The notes under the pieces: model-generated
Seen by the model: the letters and a program-made list of their open reading frames with translations, nothing else
Told to the model about the DNA's origin: nothing
The model's database searches: none
Shown: piece by piece, positions 1 to 6,467 of the stretch
Layout of the letters: each line of letters begins with the position of its first letter
Position numbering within the stretch: position 1 is the first letter of the stretch
Source of the DNA: an uncultured Clostridia bacterium
Lineage (GTDB): Bacteria; Bacillota; Clostridia; UBA1381; UMGS1253
NCBI GenBank assembly: GCA_937892135.1
Contig: CALAUK010000200.1
Span: 1-6,616, forward strand
Direction of reading: 5' to 3'
DNA: 6,616 nt
Translations under genes and position numbers: made by a program

Positions 1-43
1 ATGTTCTGTTAGTTGTTTCTTCTGTATGATGCACTTTAAACAT
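1..43 (-). CDS. N-terminus of a small divergent gene, cut by the left edge (possible ribbon-helix-helix protein)
   Basis: An ATG (43-41) opens a reading frame that stays open for the 14 codons left in the window and reads MFKVHHTEETTNRT. A good ribosome binding site (GAGGA on the - strand, 53-57) sits 9 nt upstream, which makes this a credible real start rather than a chance frame. The polar, Thr-rich beginning reminds me of short clostridial ribbon-helix-helix DNA-binding proteins, where a similar leader precedes a strand of the type 'TFRLP', but the diagnostic part lies outside the window. The family call is therefore a weak inference. The gene is divergent from the SLH protein gene and shares a 155-nt intergenic region with it. 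Confidence 0.55.
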   Translation of the reverse strand, partial: MFKVHHTEETTNRT

Positions 44-64
44 ATAATCACTTCCTCAAATAAT

Positions 65-93
65 ATTATAAATGCAAAAAGCATTTTTATAAA
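65..93 (-). promoter_or_regulatory. Possible promoter of the left-edge divergent gene
   Basis: On the - strand TTTATA (93-88) and TATAAT (70-65) are separated by 17 nt. The -10 is perfect and the -35 matches 4 of 6 consensus bases. The predicted start near 58 would leave a leader of only about 15 nt, just enough for the ribosome binding site. Another TATAAT (118-113) has no -35 at the right distance. The region is so A/T-rich that chance matches are likely. Confidence 0.3.
70..86. repeat. Perfect short inverted repeat AAATGC-N5-GCATTT
   Basis: Two 6-nt arms (70-75 and 81-86) flank an A5 loop. It is too weak and too far from a gene end to be a convincing terminator. It lies exactly in the spacer of the possible divergent promoter, which is where an operator could sit. 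That role is inference. Confidence 0.35.
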
Positions 94-132
94 TACCTAT
101 TTATGCAATTTTATTATATGAGCAAAATGCGC

Positions 133-161
133 TTGACACGTTTGTGAAAAAGCGATATAAT
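133..161 (+). promoter_or_regulatory. Perfect-consensus sigma-A promoter of the SLH protein gene
   Basis: TTGACA (133-138) and TATAAT (156-161) both match the housekeeping consensus exactly, with the optimal 17-nt spacer. Transcription should begin near 168, giving a leader of about 30 nt that contains AAGGAG (182-187), 11 nt before the ATG. This predicts strong vegetative expression. Confidence 0.88.
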
Positions 162-198
162 TTTATACATACTATTTTGATAAGGAGAATTCCAAGCA

Positions 199-1872
199 AT
201 GAAAACAAAAAGAATTTTGTCAATCCTTATAGCAGTATTAATTCTGCTAACTCAAACAACTTTTGCAAAAGATTATTCAGACTATCCTCAGAGATTCTGG
301 GATGTATCAAAAGATCATTGGGCATATGAATACATCTCTGAACTAGCTGATAAGAATGTTATTTCGGGATACACAGATGGTAGTTTTAAACCCGAAAAAA
401 CTGTATCAAGAGCTGAATGGTCTAAAATGTTAGTAGTAGCAAGCGGCAAACAGCCTGTTACCTTAGACAATAATAAGTCTTATGCAGTAGATTATAATTC
501 TAATGATTGGTATTATGGCTATATTAATTCTGTTGTTAGTTATATGAATTTTTATAATGATGGTGGGAATTATTATTTTAAACCTAATCAGTCTGCATCA
601 AGAGAAGATGTTACAGTTAGTCTTGTTAAATTAAAAGGTTATAGTGTAGATAATGTAGATTATTCTTATATTTCCAAGTTTAAGGATTCTAATAGTATTT
701 CTAATGAATTAAAGAAATATATAGCTGTAGCTATAGAAAAGGAATTAATTTCAGGTTATGAAGATAATACTTTTAGAGGTCAAGATACATTAACAAGAGC
801 AGAAGCAGCTACTTTGCTTTGTAGAGCTTTTCAGTTAGGAAATGATAATAAAACTACAAACTCTGATAGTGTTTATTTAGATGGTTCTAATGTTAATTCA
901 AATGTAAATAATGAAACTAATAAAGAAGAATCTAAGAATGATTCTAATGGTGATTCGAGTGATTCTGAGAATAGTTCAGGAAATGCAATTAATAATAATT
1001 CTTCTGATACTTCTAAAAATGAAGAAAATAACGTAGAAACACCTGAAGACATTGAAGACGATAAAAAGGAAGAAACTTCACTTTATTCACATAAAATTGA
1101 AACTTTAGCAAAAGCAAATACTCAATATAGACTTTATACTATGAATGAAGATGATTTATATTATATTGAAGAAGATTCTATTTATAAAGTTGATACAATC
1201 ACGAGAGATAAAGAAAAGATAATTGATTTTAAAGATATTAATGTAAATTATAATGGAAAGACATATACGGCGTCTACTATCAAAAGTCTTTTTTACGATA
1301 ATGAACATGATACTTTAGCGGTTTATGGAGATTTTGAAAATGAAACGGTATTTGGAACTTCTTCCGGAATTTATGCAAGAGCTGTAAGTATTCCCGATTG
1401 TGAATATTTAGAAATAGAGAAATCAATGTCTGATTATCCTCATATTCTCGGAGTTACGTCTAATGGTTATGTAATAGACCAATATGGAATTAGAATTATA
1501 AAAGATAATTTAGTTAATACGTTAATTAGTTGTCATTCTATAGATTATTGTGAAACTGAAGAAGGTTTATATTTTATTAATCCTGGAAAAGTAACTTATT
1601 ATGATTTTAATGATTCAAAAGTATTACATGCTTATAGTAACGTCACATCTACAGGTATTAATGAAGAGAATATAATATTTATTGGAAATAATTATTTTGT
1701 CTATATAAATGAAGAAACTAAAGAATTTTCAACAAAAGATATAACTGTAAAAGATAATATGTCATTAAATACAAATTATTTTGAAACATTATGTTTTATT
1801 AATTCTAATAATGATATTATTGTTTATGATAAAATAAATGGTTCTTTTAGAATTATTTCTGAAAATAATTAA
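199..1872 (+). CDS. Secreted S-layer-homology (SLH) domain protein with propeller-like C-terminal half
   Basis: This 557-residue protein starts with a Sec signal peptide (basic MKTKR, hydrophobic core 6-18, likely cleavage after TFA at 23). Three SLH repeats follow. SLH1 (about 32-78) is canonical, with FWDV, HWAYEYI, GYTDGSFKP and SRAE. SLH2 (about 100-148) is diverged, with SRED in place of TRAE. SLH3 (about 157-210) has GYEDNTF and TRAE. SLH trimers typically bind pyruvylated secondary wall polymer, so the protein is probably held on the cell surface. Residues 214-293 form an Asn/Ser/Asp/Glu linker. The rest (294-557) is beta-rich, with recurring blade-like pieces such as LYYIEEDSIYKVD, GLYFINPGKVTYYDF and NNDIIVYDKINGSFRI, suggesting a beta-propeller-like fold. 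No catalytic motif is visible and I do not recognise a named family for this half. AAGGAG (182-187) supports the start. The gene is much more A/T-rich in codon use than the - strand operon. Confidence 0.9.
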   Translation: MKTKRILSILIAVLILLTQTTFAKDYSDYPQRFWDVSKDHWAYEYISELADKNVISGYTDGSFKPEKTVSRAEWSKMLVVASGKQPVTLDNNKSYAVDYNSNDWYYGYINSVVSYMNFYNDGGNYYFKPNQSASREDVTVSLVKLKGYSVDNVDYSYISKFKDSNSISNELKKYIAVAIEKELISGYEDNTFRGQDTLTRAEAATLLCRAFQLGNDNKTTNSDSVYLDGSNVNSNVNNETNKEESKNDSNGDSSDSENSSGNAINNNSSDTSKNEENNVETPEDIEDDKKEETSLYSHKIETLAKANTQYRLYTMNEDDLYYIEEDSIYKVDTITRDKEKIIDFKDINVNYNGKTYTASTIKSLFYDNEHDTLAVYGDFENETVFGTSSGIYARAVSIPDCEYLEIEKSMSDYPHILGVTSNGYVIDQYGIRIIKDNLVNTLISCHSIDYCETEEGLYFINPGKVTYYDFNDSKVLHAYSNVTSTGINEENIIFIGNNYFVYINEETKEFSTKDITVKDNMSLNTNYFETLCFINSNNDIIVYDKINGSFRIISENN

Positions 1873-1916
1873 TAAAGAAGTTTTAAAAAGCAAAATAAAT
1901 TTGTGTCAATGGAAAT

Positions 1917-1948
1917 AAAAAAGCATCGACTTTCGTCGATGCTTTTTT
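1917..1948. terminator. Bidirectional intrinsic terminator after the SLH gene
   Basis: An 8-bp perfect stem (GCATCGAC 1923-1930, GTCGATGC 1935-1942) has a 4-nt loop, with A6 before it and T6 after it. It ends + strand transcription about 45 nt past the SLH stop codon. In the - direction the loop is GAAA closed by C-G, a stable GNRA-type tetraloop, followed by T6, so it should work at least as well for - strand transcripts arriving from the tRNA side. Confidence 0.88.
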
Positions 1949-1965
1949 GGTCGGGATAACAGGAT
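1944..1965. repeat. Direct repeat copy 1: orphan copy of the tRNA-Pro 3' end
   Basis: These 22 nt are identical to 2146-2167 in the same orientation. On the - strand they encode the end of tRNA-Pro: most of the T-stem 3' side, the acceptor 3' strand TATCCCG, the discriminator A and CCA, plus adjacent A residues. No tRNA body is attached: beyond 1965 the sequence leaves the tRNA completely. The T5 part overlaps the preceding terminator's T-run. Confidence 0.85.
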
Positions 1966-2116
1966 GCGCCTTGCGTTGCAATCCGCCCTGCTTGTCGACC
2001 GTGAGCCTTGCTCACAGTACCCGCCTTCGCACCGCGTTCGCTAAAAACTTGTCACTGGCAAGTTTTCTTCACGCTCCGCGCCTTCTTAAGCTTCAAATCC
2101 CGTTGCCCCGCCTAAA
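1966..2116. other. GC-rich, hairpin-rich segment of unknown nature between tRNA 3'-end copies
   Basis: By hand count 1966-2100 is about 56% G+C (1966-2040 about 65%), in sharp contrast to the very A/T-rich DNA on either side. It holds perfect short hairpins: TTGC-GTT-GCAA (1971-1981), GTGAGC-CTT-GCTCAC (2001-2015) and AAAACTTG-N7-CAAGTTTT (2044-2066). The right end (2090-2114) resembles a tRNA T-arm and acceptor 3' side in the opposite orientation to the left repeat. The open + frame across it (1947-2171) has no ribosome binding site, no credible start, and a composition unlike the real genes. Candidates are a dispersed intergenic repeat, an integration relic, or a structured RNA; the sequence alone does not decide. 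Confidence 0.6.
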
Positions 2117-2117
2117 C

Positions 2118-2149
2118 AAAAAAAGCACCGCAAAAACGGTGCTTCTTTT

Positions 2150-2150
<1 letters not shown>
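2118..2150 (-). terminator. Intrinsic terminator of tRNA-Pro
   Basis: The stem arms are AAGCACCG (2123-2130) and CGGTGCTT (2137-2144), 8 bp, with a 6-nt loop. Read on the - strand it begins 5 nt past the tRNA CCA end, and the six GC-side stem pairs are followed by a run of seven T. This is a normal terminator position for a tRNA gene. The + side has CTTTTT and may work weakly in that direction. Confidence 0.85.
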
Positions 2151-2226
<76 letters not shown>

Positions 2227-2228
2227 AA

Positions 2229-2267
2229 ATTCTTCCGTTTGAGCAAAACTCAAACGGAAAATTTTTT
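2229..2267. terminator. 11-bp hairpin between ptsH and tRNA-Pro, terminator-like on the + strand
   Basis: A perfect 11-bp stem (TTCCGTTTGAG 2233-2243, CTCAAACGGAA 2249-2259) has a 5-nt loop. Only the + direction has a good U-run (T6, 2262-2267), which overlaps the ptsH stop codon. In the - direction, where the genes run, the stem is followed by only GAATTT before the tRNA 5' end. That makes it a weak terminator for ptsH, or a processing or stability hairpin between mRNA and tRNA. With a bulged G the helix extends through AAATT/AATTT. Confidence 0.65.
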
Positions 2268-2529
2268 ACTCCGCAAAATTCTTTTCAACAAGGTCTACCA
2301 AAGCATCAACTGCTTCTTTCTCGTCGATTCCGTCAGCAATAACATTGATTGCTGTTCCTCTTGTGATACCTAAAGATAAAACGCCAAGCAAGCTCTTTGC
2401 ATTTATCTTTCTTTCCTCTTTTTCAATCCAGATACTTGATTTAAACTCGTTTGCTTTCTGAATAAAGAAAGTTGCAGGTCTTGCATGAAGACCAACCTGG
2501 TTCTGAAGAACTACTTCTTTAGAATACAT
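2266..2529 (-). CDS. ptsH: HPr, phosphocarrier protein of the phosphotransferase system
   Basis: This 87-residue protein has normal HPr length. HPr carries phosphate from Enzyme I to the sugar-specific Enzyme II proteins in the cytoplasm; in Gram-positives, HPr phosphorylated on Ser46 is the CcpA corepressor. The active-site motif GLHARPA places His15 and Arg17 exactly. The regulatory motif NAKSLLGVLSLG puts Ser46 in its usual place, so regulation by HPr kinase is expected. Having His15 excludes a Crh-type paralog. The start is the ATG at 2529, with AGAGGAG (2538-2544) 8 nt upstream. A longer frame from a TTG at 2547 would put the ribosome binding site inside the gene and is rejected. It sits downstream of tgt, with its own promoter in the gap, and upstream of tRNA-Pro. 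Confidence 0.96.
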   Translation of the reverse strand: MYSKEVVLQNQVGLHARPATFFIQKANEFKSSIWIEKEERKINAKSLLGVLSLGITRGTAINVIADGIDEKEAVDALVDLVEKNFAE

Positions 2530-2601
2530 TTCTAAAACTCCTCTCAAAATCTCAATATAAGTAAATTCCGATTAATTTTTAAGACACTAACTTGCTATAT
2601 C

Positions 2602-2630
2602 ACTATACTAAAAATTTTCATTTTAGTCAA
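2602..2630 (-). promoter_or_regulatory. Sigma-A promoter of ptsH
   Basis: On the - strand TTGACT (2630-2625) and TATAGT (2607-2602) are 17 nt apart; each matches 5 of 6 consensus bases. Transcription would start near 2595, giving a leader of about 65 nt. Because no clear terminator follows tgt, ptsH may also receive readthrough from the queA-tgt operon. Confidence 0.82.
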
Positions 2631-2680
2631 GCCTATTTTCAGTTTTGTAAAAATTTTCTACTTTATTACCTAAAAAAACA

Positions 2681-3811
2681 TTATATACGGACTGCAATTT
2701 TATTTATATTTTCGGCTTTGAACTTTTTAAACTCGCCCGCATCTAAGCTATCTCGTATCTTTTGCATAAGATTATTGTAAAAATACAGATTGTGCAAAAC
2801 ACATAACCTCTGCGCAAGCATTTCCTTTGCCTTAAACAGATGTCTTATATATGCTCTCGAATAATTCATGCACGCCTCACAGCCACAGCCCTCTTCTATT
2901 GGCCTTGTGTCTGTTTCGTATTTAACATTCATAAGATTCATAATCCCATCCATGGTAAACACATGCCCGTGACGTGCATTACGGCTCGGCATTACACAAT
3001 CAAAAAAGTCTACTCCTCGGTCAACCGCCTCGATTATATTTGCAGGAGTTCCAACTCCCATAAGGTATCTTGGCTTATCCTTTGGCATAAACGGCTCTAC
3101 CTGCTCAATTATATGATACATCTCCTCGTGAGATTCACCAACTGCAAGTCCGCCTATTGCATAACCATCTAAATTAAGCTCCGCAATTTCTGCCATATGC
3201 TCTTTTCTTATATCATCAAAGGTTGCGCCCTGATTTATTCCGAAAAGCATCTGATTTTTATTTATTGTTCTTTCCATGGAATTAAGCTTTTCCATCTCTG
3301 CCTTGCACCTTTTAAGCCATCTTGCTGTTCTCGCAGCAGAACGCCTTGTATAGTCATAAGTTGCAGGGTTTTCCACACATTCGTCAAACGCCATAGCAAT
3401 AGTCGATGCTAAATTTGACTGAATTCTCATGCTCTCCTCGGGTCCCATAAATATCTTTCGTCCGTCAATATGCGACGAAAAATATACTCCCTCTTCTTCA
3501 ATCTTACGAAGTGACGATAAGGAAAACACCTGAAAACCGCCACTGTCGGTCAGAATCGGTCTGTCCCAGTTCATCATTTTATGAAGTCCGCCAAGCTTAT
3601 GCACTATTTCATCTCCCGGACGAAGATGCAAATGATATGTGTTTGAAAGCTCAACCTGACAGCCTATCTTCTTTAAATCTACTGTTGACACCCCACCCTT
3701 TATCGCCGCAATCGTGCCGACATTCATAAACACGGGTGTCTGTATTGTTCCGTGAACTGTTTTAAACTCTCCGCGCCTTGCTTTTCCCTCTGTCTTTTTT
3801 AATGTAAACAT
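2681..3811 (-). CDS. tgt: Queuine/preQ1 tRNA-guanine transglycosylase
   Basis: This 376-residue enzyme has the full length of bacterial Tgt. It swaps guanine at wobble position 34 of GUN-anticodon tRNAs (Asp, Asn, His, Tyr) for preQ1, the first tRNA-level step of queuosine formation. From the chosen ATG, the base-binding and catalytic motif TDSGGFQVFSL has Asp89. The nucleophile is Asp271 in VDFFDCVMPSRNARHG. The structural zinc site is CGCEAC (Cys309, Cys311, Cys314) plus His340 in CVLHNLYFY. GINQGA (191-196) stands where many relatives have GIVQGG, a tolerated variation. The ATG at 3811 is preferred because GGAGGAG (3815-3821) precedes it; the in-frame TTG at 3823 overlaps that site. It begins 17 nt after the queA stop, so the two are cotranscribed. 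I see no hairpin terminator after its stop. Confidence 0.98.
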   Translation of the reverse strand: MFTLKKTEGKARRGEFKTVHGTIQTPVFMNVGTIAAIKGGVSTVDLKKIGCQVELSNTYHLHLRPGDEIVHKLGGLHKMMNWDRPILTDSGGFQVFSLSSLRKIEEEGVYFSSHIDGRKIFMGPEESMRIQSNLASTIAMAFDECVENPATYDYTRRSAARTARWLKRCKAEMEKLNSMERTINKNQMLFGINQGATFDDIRKEHMAEIAELNLDGYAIGGLAVGESHEEMYHIIEQVEPFMPKDKPRYLMGVGTPANIIEAVDRGVDFFDCVMPSRNARHGHVFTMDGIMNLMNVKYETDTRPIEEGCGCEACMNYSRAYIRHLFKAKEMLAQRLCVLHNLYFYNNLMQKIRDSLDAGEFKKFKAENINKIAVRI

Positions 3812-3828
3812 CTGCTCCTCCAAAATCC

Positions 3829-4854
3829 TTACGAAATAAACATCGCATCGCCGAAGCTGAAAAATCTGTATTTCTCTTCTACTGCTGTTTTATATGCATT
3901 CATAATATTTTCTTTTCCCGCAAAAGCGCTGACAAGCATTATAAGCGTTGATTCGGGCAAATGAAAATTCGTTATAAGTGCATCAACACACTTAAACTTG
4001 TATCCGGGGTATATGAAAATATCCGTCCACCCCGTTTTTGTTGTCATAAATCCGTTTTCATCAGAAACAGTTTCAACAACTCTGTTTGATGTAGTTCCCA
4101 CGCAGATAACTCTTTTGCCGTTTTTCTTTGCATCATTTATTTTATTTACGGCATCTTCTTCTATAACATAAAATTCAGAATGCATTTTGTGGTCAGCTAT
4201 GTCATCTGCCTTAACGGGCCTGAAAGTTCCAAGCCCCACATGGAGAGTAACATACGCAATCTTTACTCCCTTTTTTTCTATTCTTTCCAAAAGCTCCTTT
4301 GTAAAATGCAGTCCCGCTGTGGGCGCTGCCGCAGAGCCCTCGTGCTTTGAATAAACAGTCTGATATCTTTCTTTATCTTCAAGCTTTTCAGTTATATAAG
4401 GAGGCAGCGGCATCTGCCCTAGCTTATCTAAAATTTCTTCAAAAACTCCGTCATAATAAAACTTTACCAAGCGGTTTCCGTCATTTACCACCTCAAGCAC
4501 TTCTGCCTTTAAAAGCCCCTCGCCAAATTCAAAAACCACTCCCGGCTTTGCCTTGCGCCCGGGCTTTAAAATAACCTCCCAGACATCTAATGACCTTTTG
4601 TTTAAAAGCAAAAACTCAATAGCGCCGTGACTTCCCTCTTTTCTTCCGTAAAGCCTTGCAGGGATAACTCTTGTGTTGTTTAAAACAAGGCAGTCTCCCT
4701 CTTCTAAAAAGTCTTCAATTTCTCTAAATATGTGATGCTTTATTTCGCCTGTGTTTTTATCAACACACATAAGCTTTGATGCTGACCTGTCAGAAAGAGG
4801 AACCTGTGCAATAAGCTCCTGGGGCAAGTCATAATAAAACTCGTTTCTTTTCAA
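3829..4854 (-). CDS. queA: S-adenosylmethionine:tRNA ribosyltransferase-isomerase
   Basis: This 341-residue protein has normal QueA length. The enzyme transfers and isomerises the ribosyl group of S-adenosylmethionine onto preQ1 at tRNA position 34, making epoxyqueuosine, the step after Tgt. Family motifs are continuous: [14 protein letters not shown] (7-20), [16 protein letters not shown] (57-72), MPLPPYI (148-154), [19 protein letters not shown] (171-189), [15 protein letters not shown] (205-219), [10 protein letters not shown] (222-231) and [18 protein letters not shown] (294-311). The start is a TTG: no ATG lies near the conserved N-terminus, GGGGG (4862-4866) is 7 nt upstream, and an in-frame stop lies just beyond. 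It starts 18 nt after the SpoIID-like gene's stop and ends 17 nt before tgt, inside one operon. Confidence 0.98.
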   Translation of the reverse strand: MKRNEFYYDLPQELIAQVPLSDRSASKLMCVDKNTGEIKHHIFREIEDFLEEGDCLVLNNTRVIPARLYGRKEGSHGAIEFLLLNKRSLDVWEVILKPGRKAKPGVVFEFGEGLLKAEVLEVVNDGNRLVKFYYDGVFEEILDKLGQMPLPPYITEKLEDKERYQTVYSKHEGSAAAPTAGLHFTKELLERIEKKGVKIAYVTLHVGLGTFRPVKADDIADHKMHSEFYVIEEDAVNKINDAKKNGKRVICVGTTSNRVVETVSDENGFMTTKTGWTDIFIYPGYKFKCVDALITNFHLPESTLIMLVSAFAGKENIMNAYKTAVEEKYRFFSFGDAMFIS

Positions 4855-4872
4855 ATAAATTCCCCCAAAGTA

Positions 4873-6456
4873 TTAATACTCTTCTACTGTAACTCCTGTG
4901 AAATAGAATTTAATAATTTCATCATACATAAAGCCTTCTTTTGCCATTCCCCACGCGCCGTACTGGCTCATACCAACGCCGTGACCGTTACCTCTTCCGT
5001 CAAACACGAAAGTATCACTTTGCACATCGGAGTCAGGCAAATAAATGGCTGTACTTAAGCTTGAGCCTAAAACAGTGGCCTTATTAGGAAGCTTTATTAT
5101 GCCGTCTTTTGAAAGAACAAATGCATTTTTTAAATCTACCTCACCTACGCCGTCCTTTGAAAGAACAAACGCCGTGGCCTTTTCTTCCTCACCGCTGCCG
5201 GTTACATAATAATACTGACTTCTTAAGTTAAAAAAGCTTCTGCACTTATCAAATGTAAGCGTATATTCTCCGTTTGTTCCTATTATGGCAAGCTTTCTTA
5301 CTCTTAAATCTTCGCCTCGGTCTTTAACTTTAACGCCCGTCACATTTCCTATGTTAACACCCGCCGCTTTAAGCTTTTTTTCAATTTCCGCGCTGGTGTA
5401 TGTCACCTGCCATATATCTGATTTAATATTTTCAACGTCTTCATAAATATCGTCTACGCTCTTTAAATAGTCAAGGCCTGCTCCTCCGCCCCATGCAGAG
5501 TACACATCAGCAGTTTTTCCTCCACTCATGGAGTAGAAAAAGGTTTCTGCAAGCTTTCCTTTATATTTTACTACCATTCCCGATGTTTCGTGCGCCGCAC
5601 GGTATGTAGACTCAGTTTCTCTTGAAACTCCGTTATATGCCTGAGTTCTGGTGTCATCAGTCACATCAACTCCATAGCTTTTGTAGGCAGTTCTCGTTAA
5701 AGCATAGGTTCTTGCAATAACCGCCTGAGCCTTAAGCGCCTCAATATGCCATGTTGCATACATTTCACTACCGACAACCGATGCAAGATAATCGTCTAAA
5801 TCAACTAAATTTATAACAGAAACCGCCTTTGAATAGGTTCTGTCCGCCATAATAGCGCCTCTGTATTCGCCTTTTCCCGAAACGGTTATGTTAGTATTGT
5901 TAAGGCCCTCAACACAAAAGGCATCGCTTTCATTTCTGAAAACAAATGTATCTTTTCCCATAATGGCAAAAACCGCTTTTGTGTCCATATATGTCAGCAC
6001 AAAATCAATTCCCGAAAGCTCTTTAAAACCCGGTATGTAGCTTTGCGCCTCCTCGTTCGAGGAGAAAAGCCCCGAAAGCACATAAAACTTTCCGTTTATA
6101 TATCCCGTATGGGCATATATGTTTAAAGAAACAAGTCTTCTTGCCTCGGTTAAGGCAGCTTCAAAGCTTTCATACTCGTTTGCGCTTATAAGATACACTC
6201 CGCCGCCCTGCTCTGCATACAAAGTATCAGACGGCACTTCGGAAAGCTTAATAAACTCGCTGTCACGAGCAAAGCCCACCGAAAAGCCCGATGGGCACGA
6301 TGCATTAAACGAATAAACTGCATCCTCTCCAAAGCGCAGACCTACTCTTATATTGTCTGCCGCACTTACGCCGACTTTAACCACTACCGAAAAAACAAGC
6401 GAAAGAAAAACGGCAGATAAGATTTTTGTAATTTTATTAAATCTCAAAATCACCAC
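4873..6456 (-). CDS. SpoIID/LytB-domain cell-wall protein (probable lytic transglycosylase) with long N-terminal extension
   Basis: This is a 527-residue exported protein. SpoIID enzymes cut glycan strands stripped of stem peptides. A basic, hydrophobic N-terminus ending VGVSAA (about 1-33) is a signal peptide or anchor. Residues about 85-160 (YLISANEYESFEAALTEARR, YVLSGLFSSNEEAQSYI) look like a SPOR-type glycan-binding domain. The SpoIID domain starts near 195. Its catalytic glutamate should be Glu231 in VVGSEMYATWHIEALKAQA, followed by ARTYAL, FFYSMSGGKT and the C-terminal signature GRGNGHGVGMSQYGAWGM (487-504). The Cys/His zinc site of sporulation SpoIID appears absent: that stretch reads VDVTDDTRTQAYNG. 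An insert (about 416-480) carries VLSKDG repeats. The start is taken as GTG 6456, with AGGA 6 nt upstream; GTG 6453 or TTG 6447 are possible. Sporulation-specific versus general wall role is open. Confidence 0.9.
   Translation of the reverse strand: MVILRFNKITKILSAVFLSLVFSVVVKVGVSAADNIRVGLRFGEDAVYSFNASCPSGFSVGFARDSEFIKLSEVPSDTLYAEQGGGVYLISANEYESFEAALTEARRLVSLNIYAHTGYINGKFYVLSGLFSSNEEAQSYIPGFKELSGIDFVLTYMDTKAVFAIMGKDTFVFRNESDAFCVEGLNNTNITVSGKGEYRGAIMADRTYSKAVSVINLVDLDDYLASVVGSEMYATWHIEALKAQAVIARTYALTRTAYKSYGVDVTDDTRTQAYNGVSRETESTYRAAHETSGMVVKYKGKLAETFFYSMSGGKTADVYSAWGGGAGLDYLKSVDDIYEDVENIKSDIWQVTYTSAEIEKKLKAAGVNIGNVTGVKVKDRGEDLRVRKLAIIGTNGEYTLTFDKCRSFFNLRSQYYYVTGSGEEEKATAFVLSKDGVGEVDLKNAFVLSKDGIIKLPNKATVLGSSLSTAIYLPDSDVQSDTFVFDGRGNGHGVGMSQYGAWGMAKEGFMYDEIIKFYFTGVTVEEY
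5101..5172. repeat. In-gene direct repeat, 24 nt twice with a 48-nt period
   Basis: Units 5101-5124 and 5149-5172 match at 22 of 24 bases and encode the two AFVLSKDG copies (residues 429-436 and 445-452) of the SpoIID-like protein. The 48-nt period keeps the frame at 16 codons. A weaker third protein-level unit, YYVTGSG (416-422), lies just before them. Confidence 0.85.
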
Positions 6457-6467
6457 ATCATTTCCTG

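Noticed and set aside
144..329. 61-codon + strand frame overlapping the promoter and start of the SLH gene
   Set aside because: It begins inside the promoter spacer, upstream of the expected transcription start, has no ribosome binding site, and overlaps a clear signal-peptide gene in another frame.
1923..2144. CRISPR-like pattern of hairpins and repeats
   Set aside because: There are only two direct repeat copies, which are tRNA-derived; the hairpins differ from one another and there are no regular spacers or cas genes.
2530..2547. Six-codon N-terminal extension of HPr from a TTG at 2547
   Set aside because: It would place the AGAGGAG ribosome binding site inside the gene and shift His15 and Ser46 out of their normal numbering.
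2631..2680. Terminator after tgt
   Set aside because: A T7 run follows the stop codon closely on the - strand, but I find no stable stem before it; the ptsH promoter lies just downstream.
2592..2780. 62-codon + strand frame in the tgt-ptsH gap
   Set aside because: It runs through the ptsH promoter and the antisense of tgt, with no ribosome binding site; its Phe/Leu/Tyr bias follows from A/T-rich DNA.
3812..3823. Four-codon N-terminal extension of Tgt from a TTG at 3823
   Set aside because: That TTG overlaps the GGAGGAG site that properly serves the ATG at 3811.
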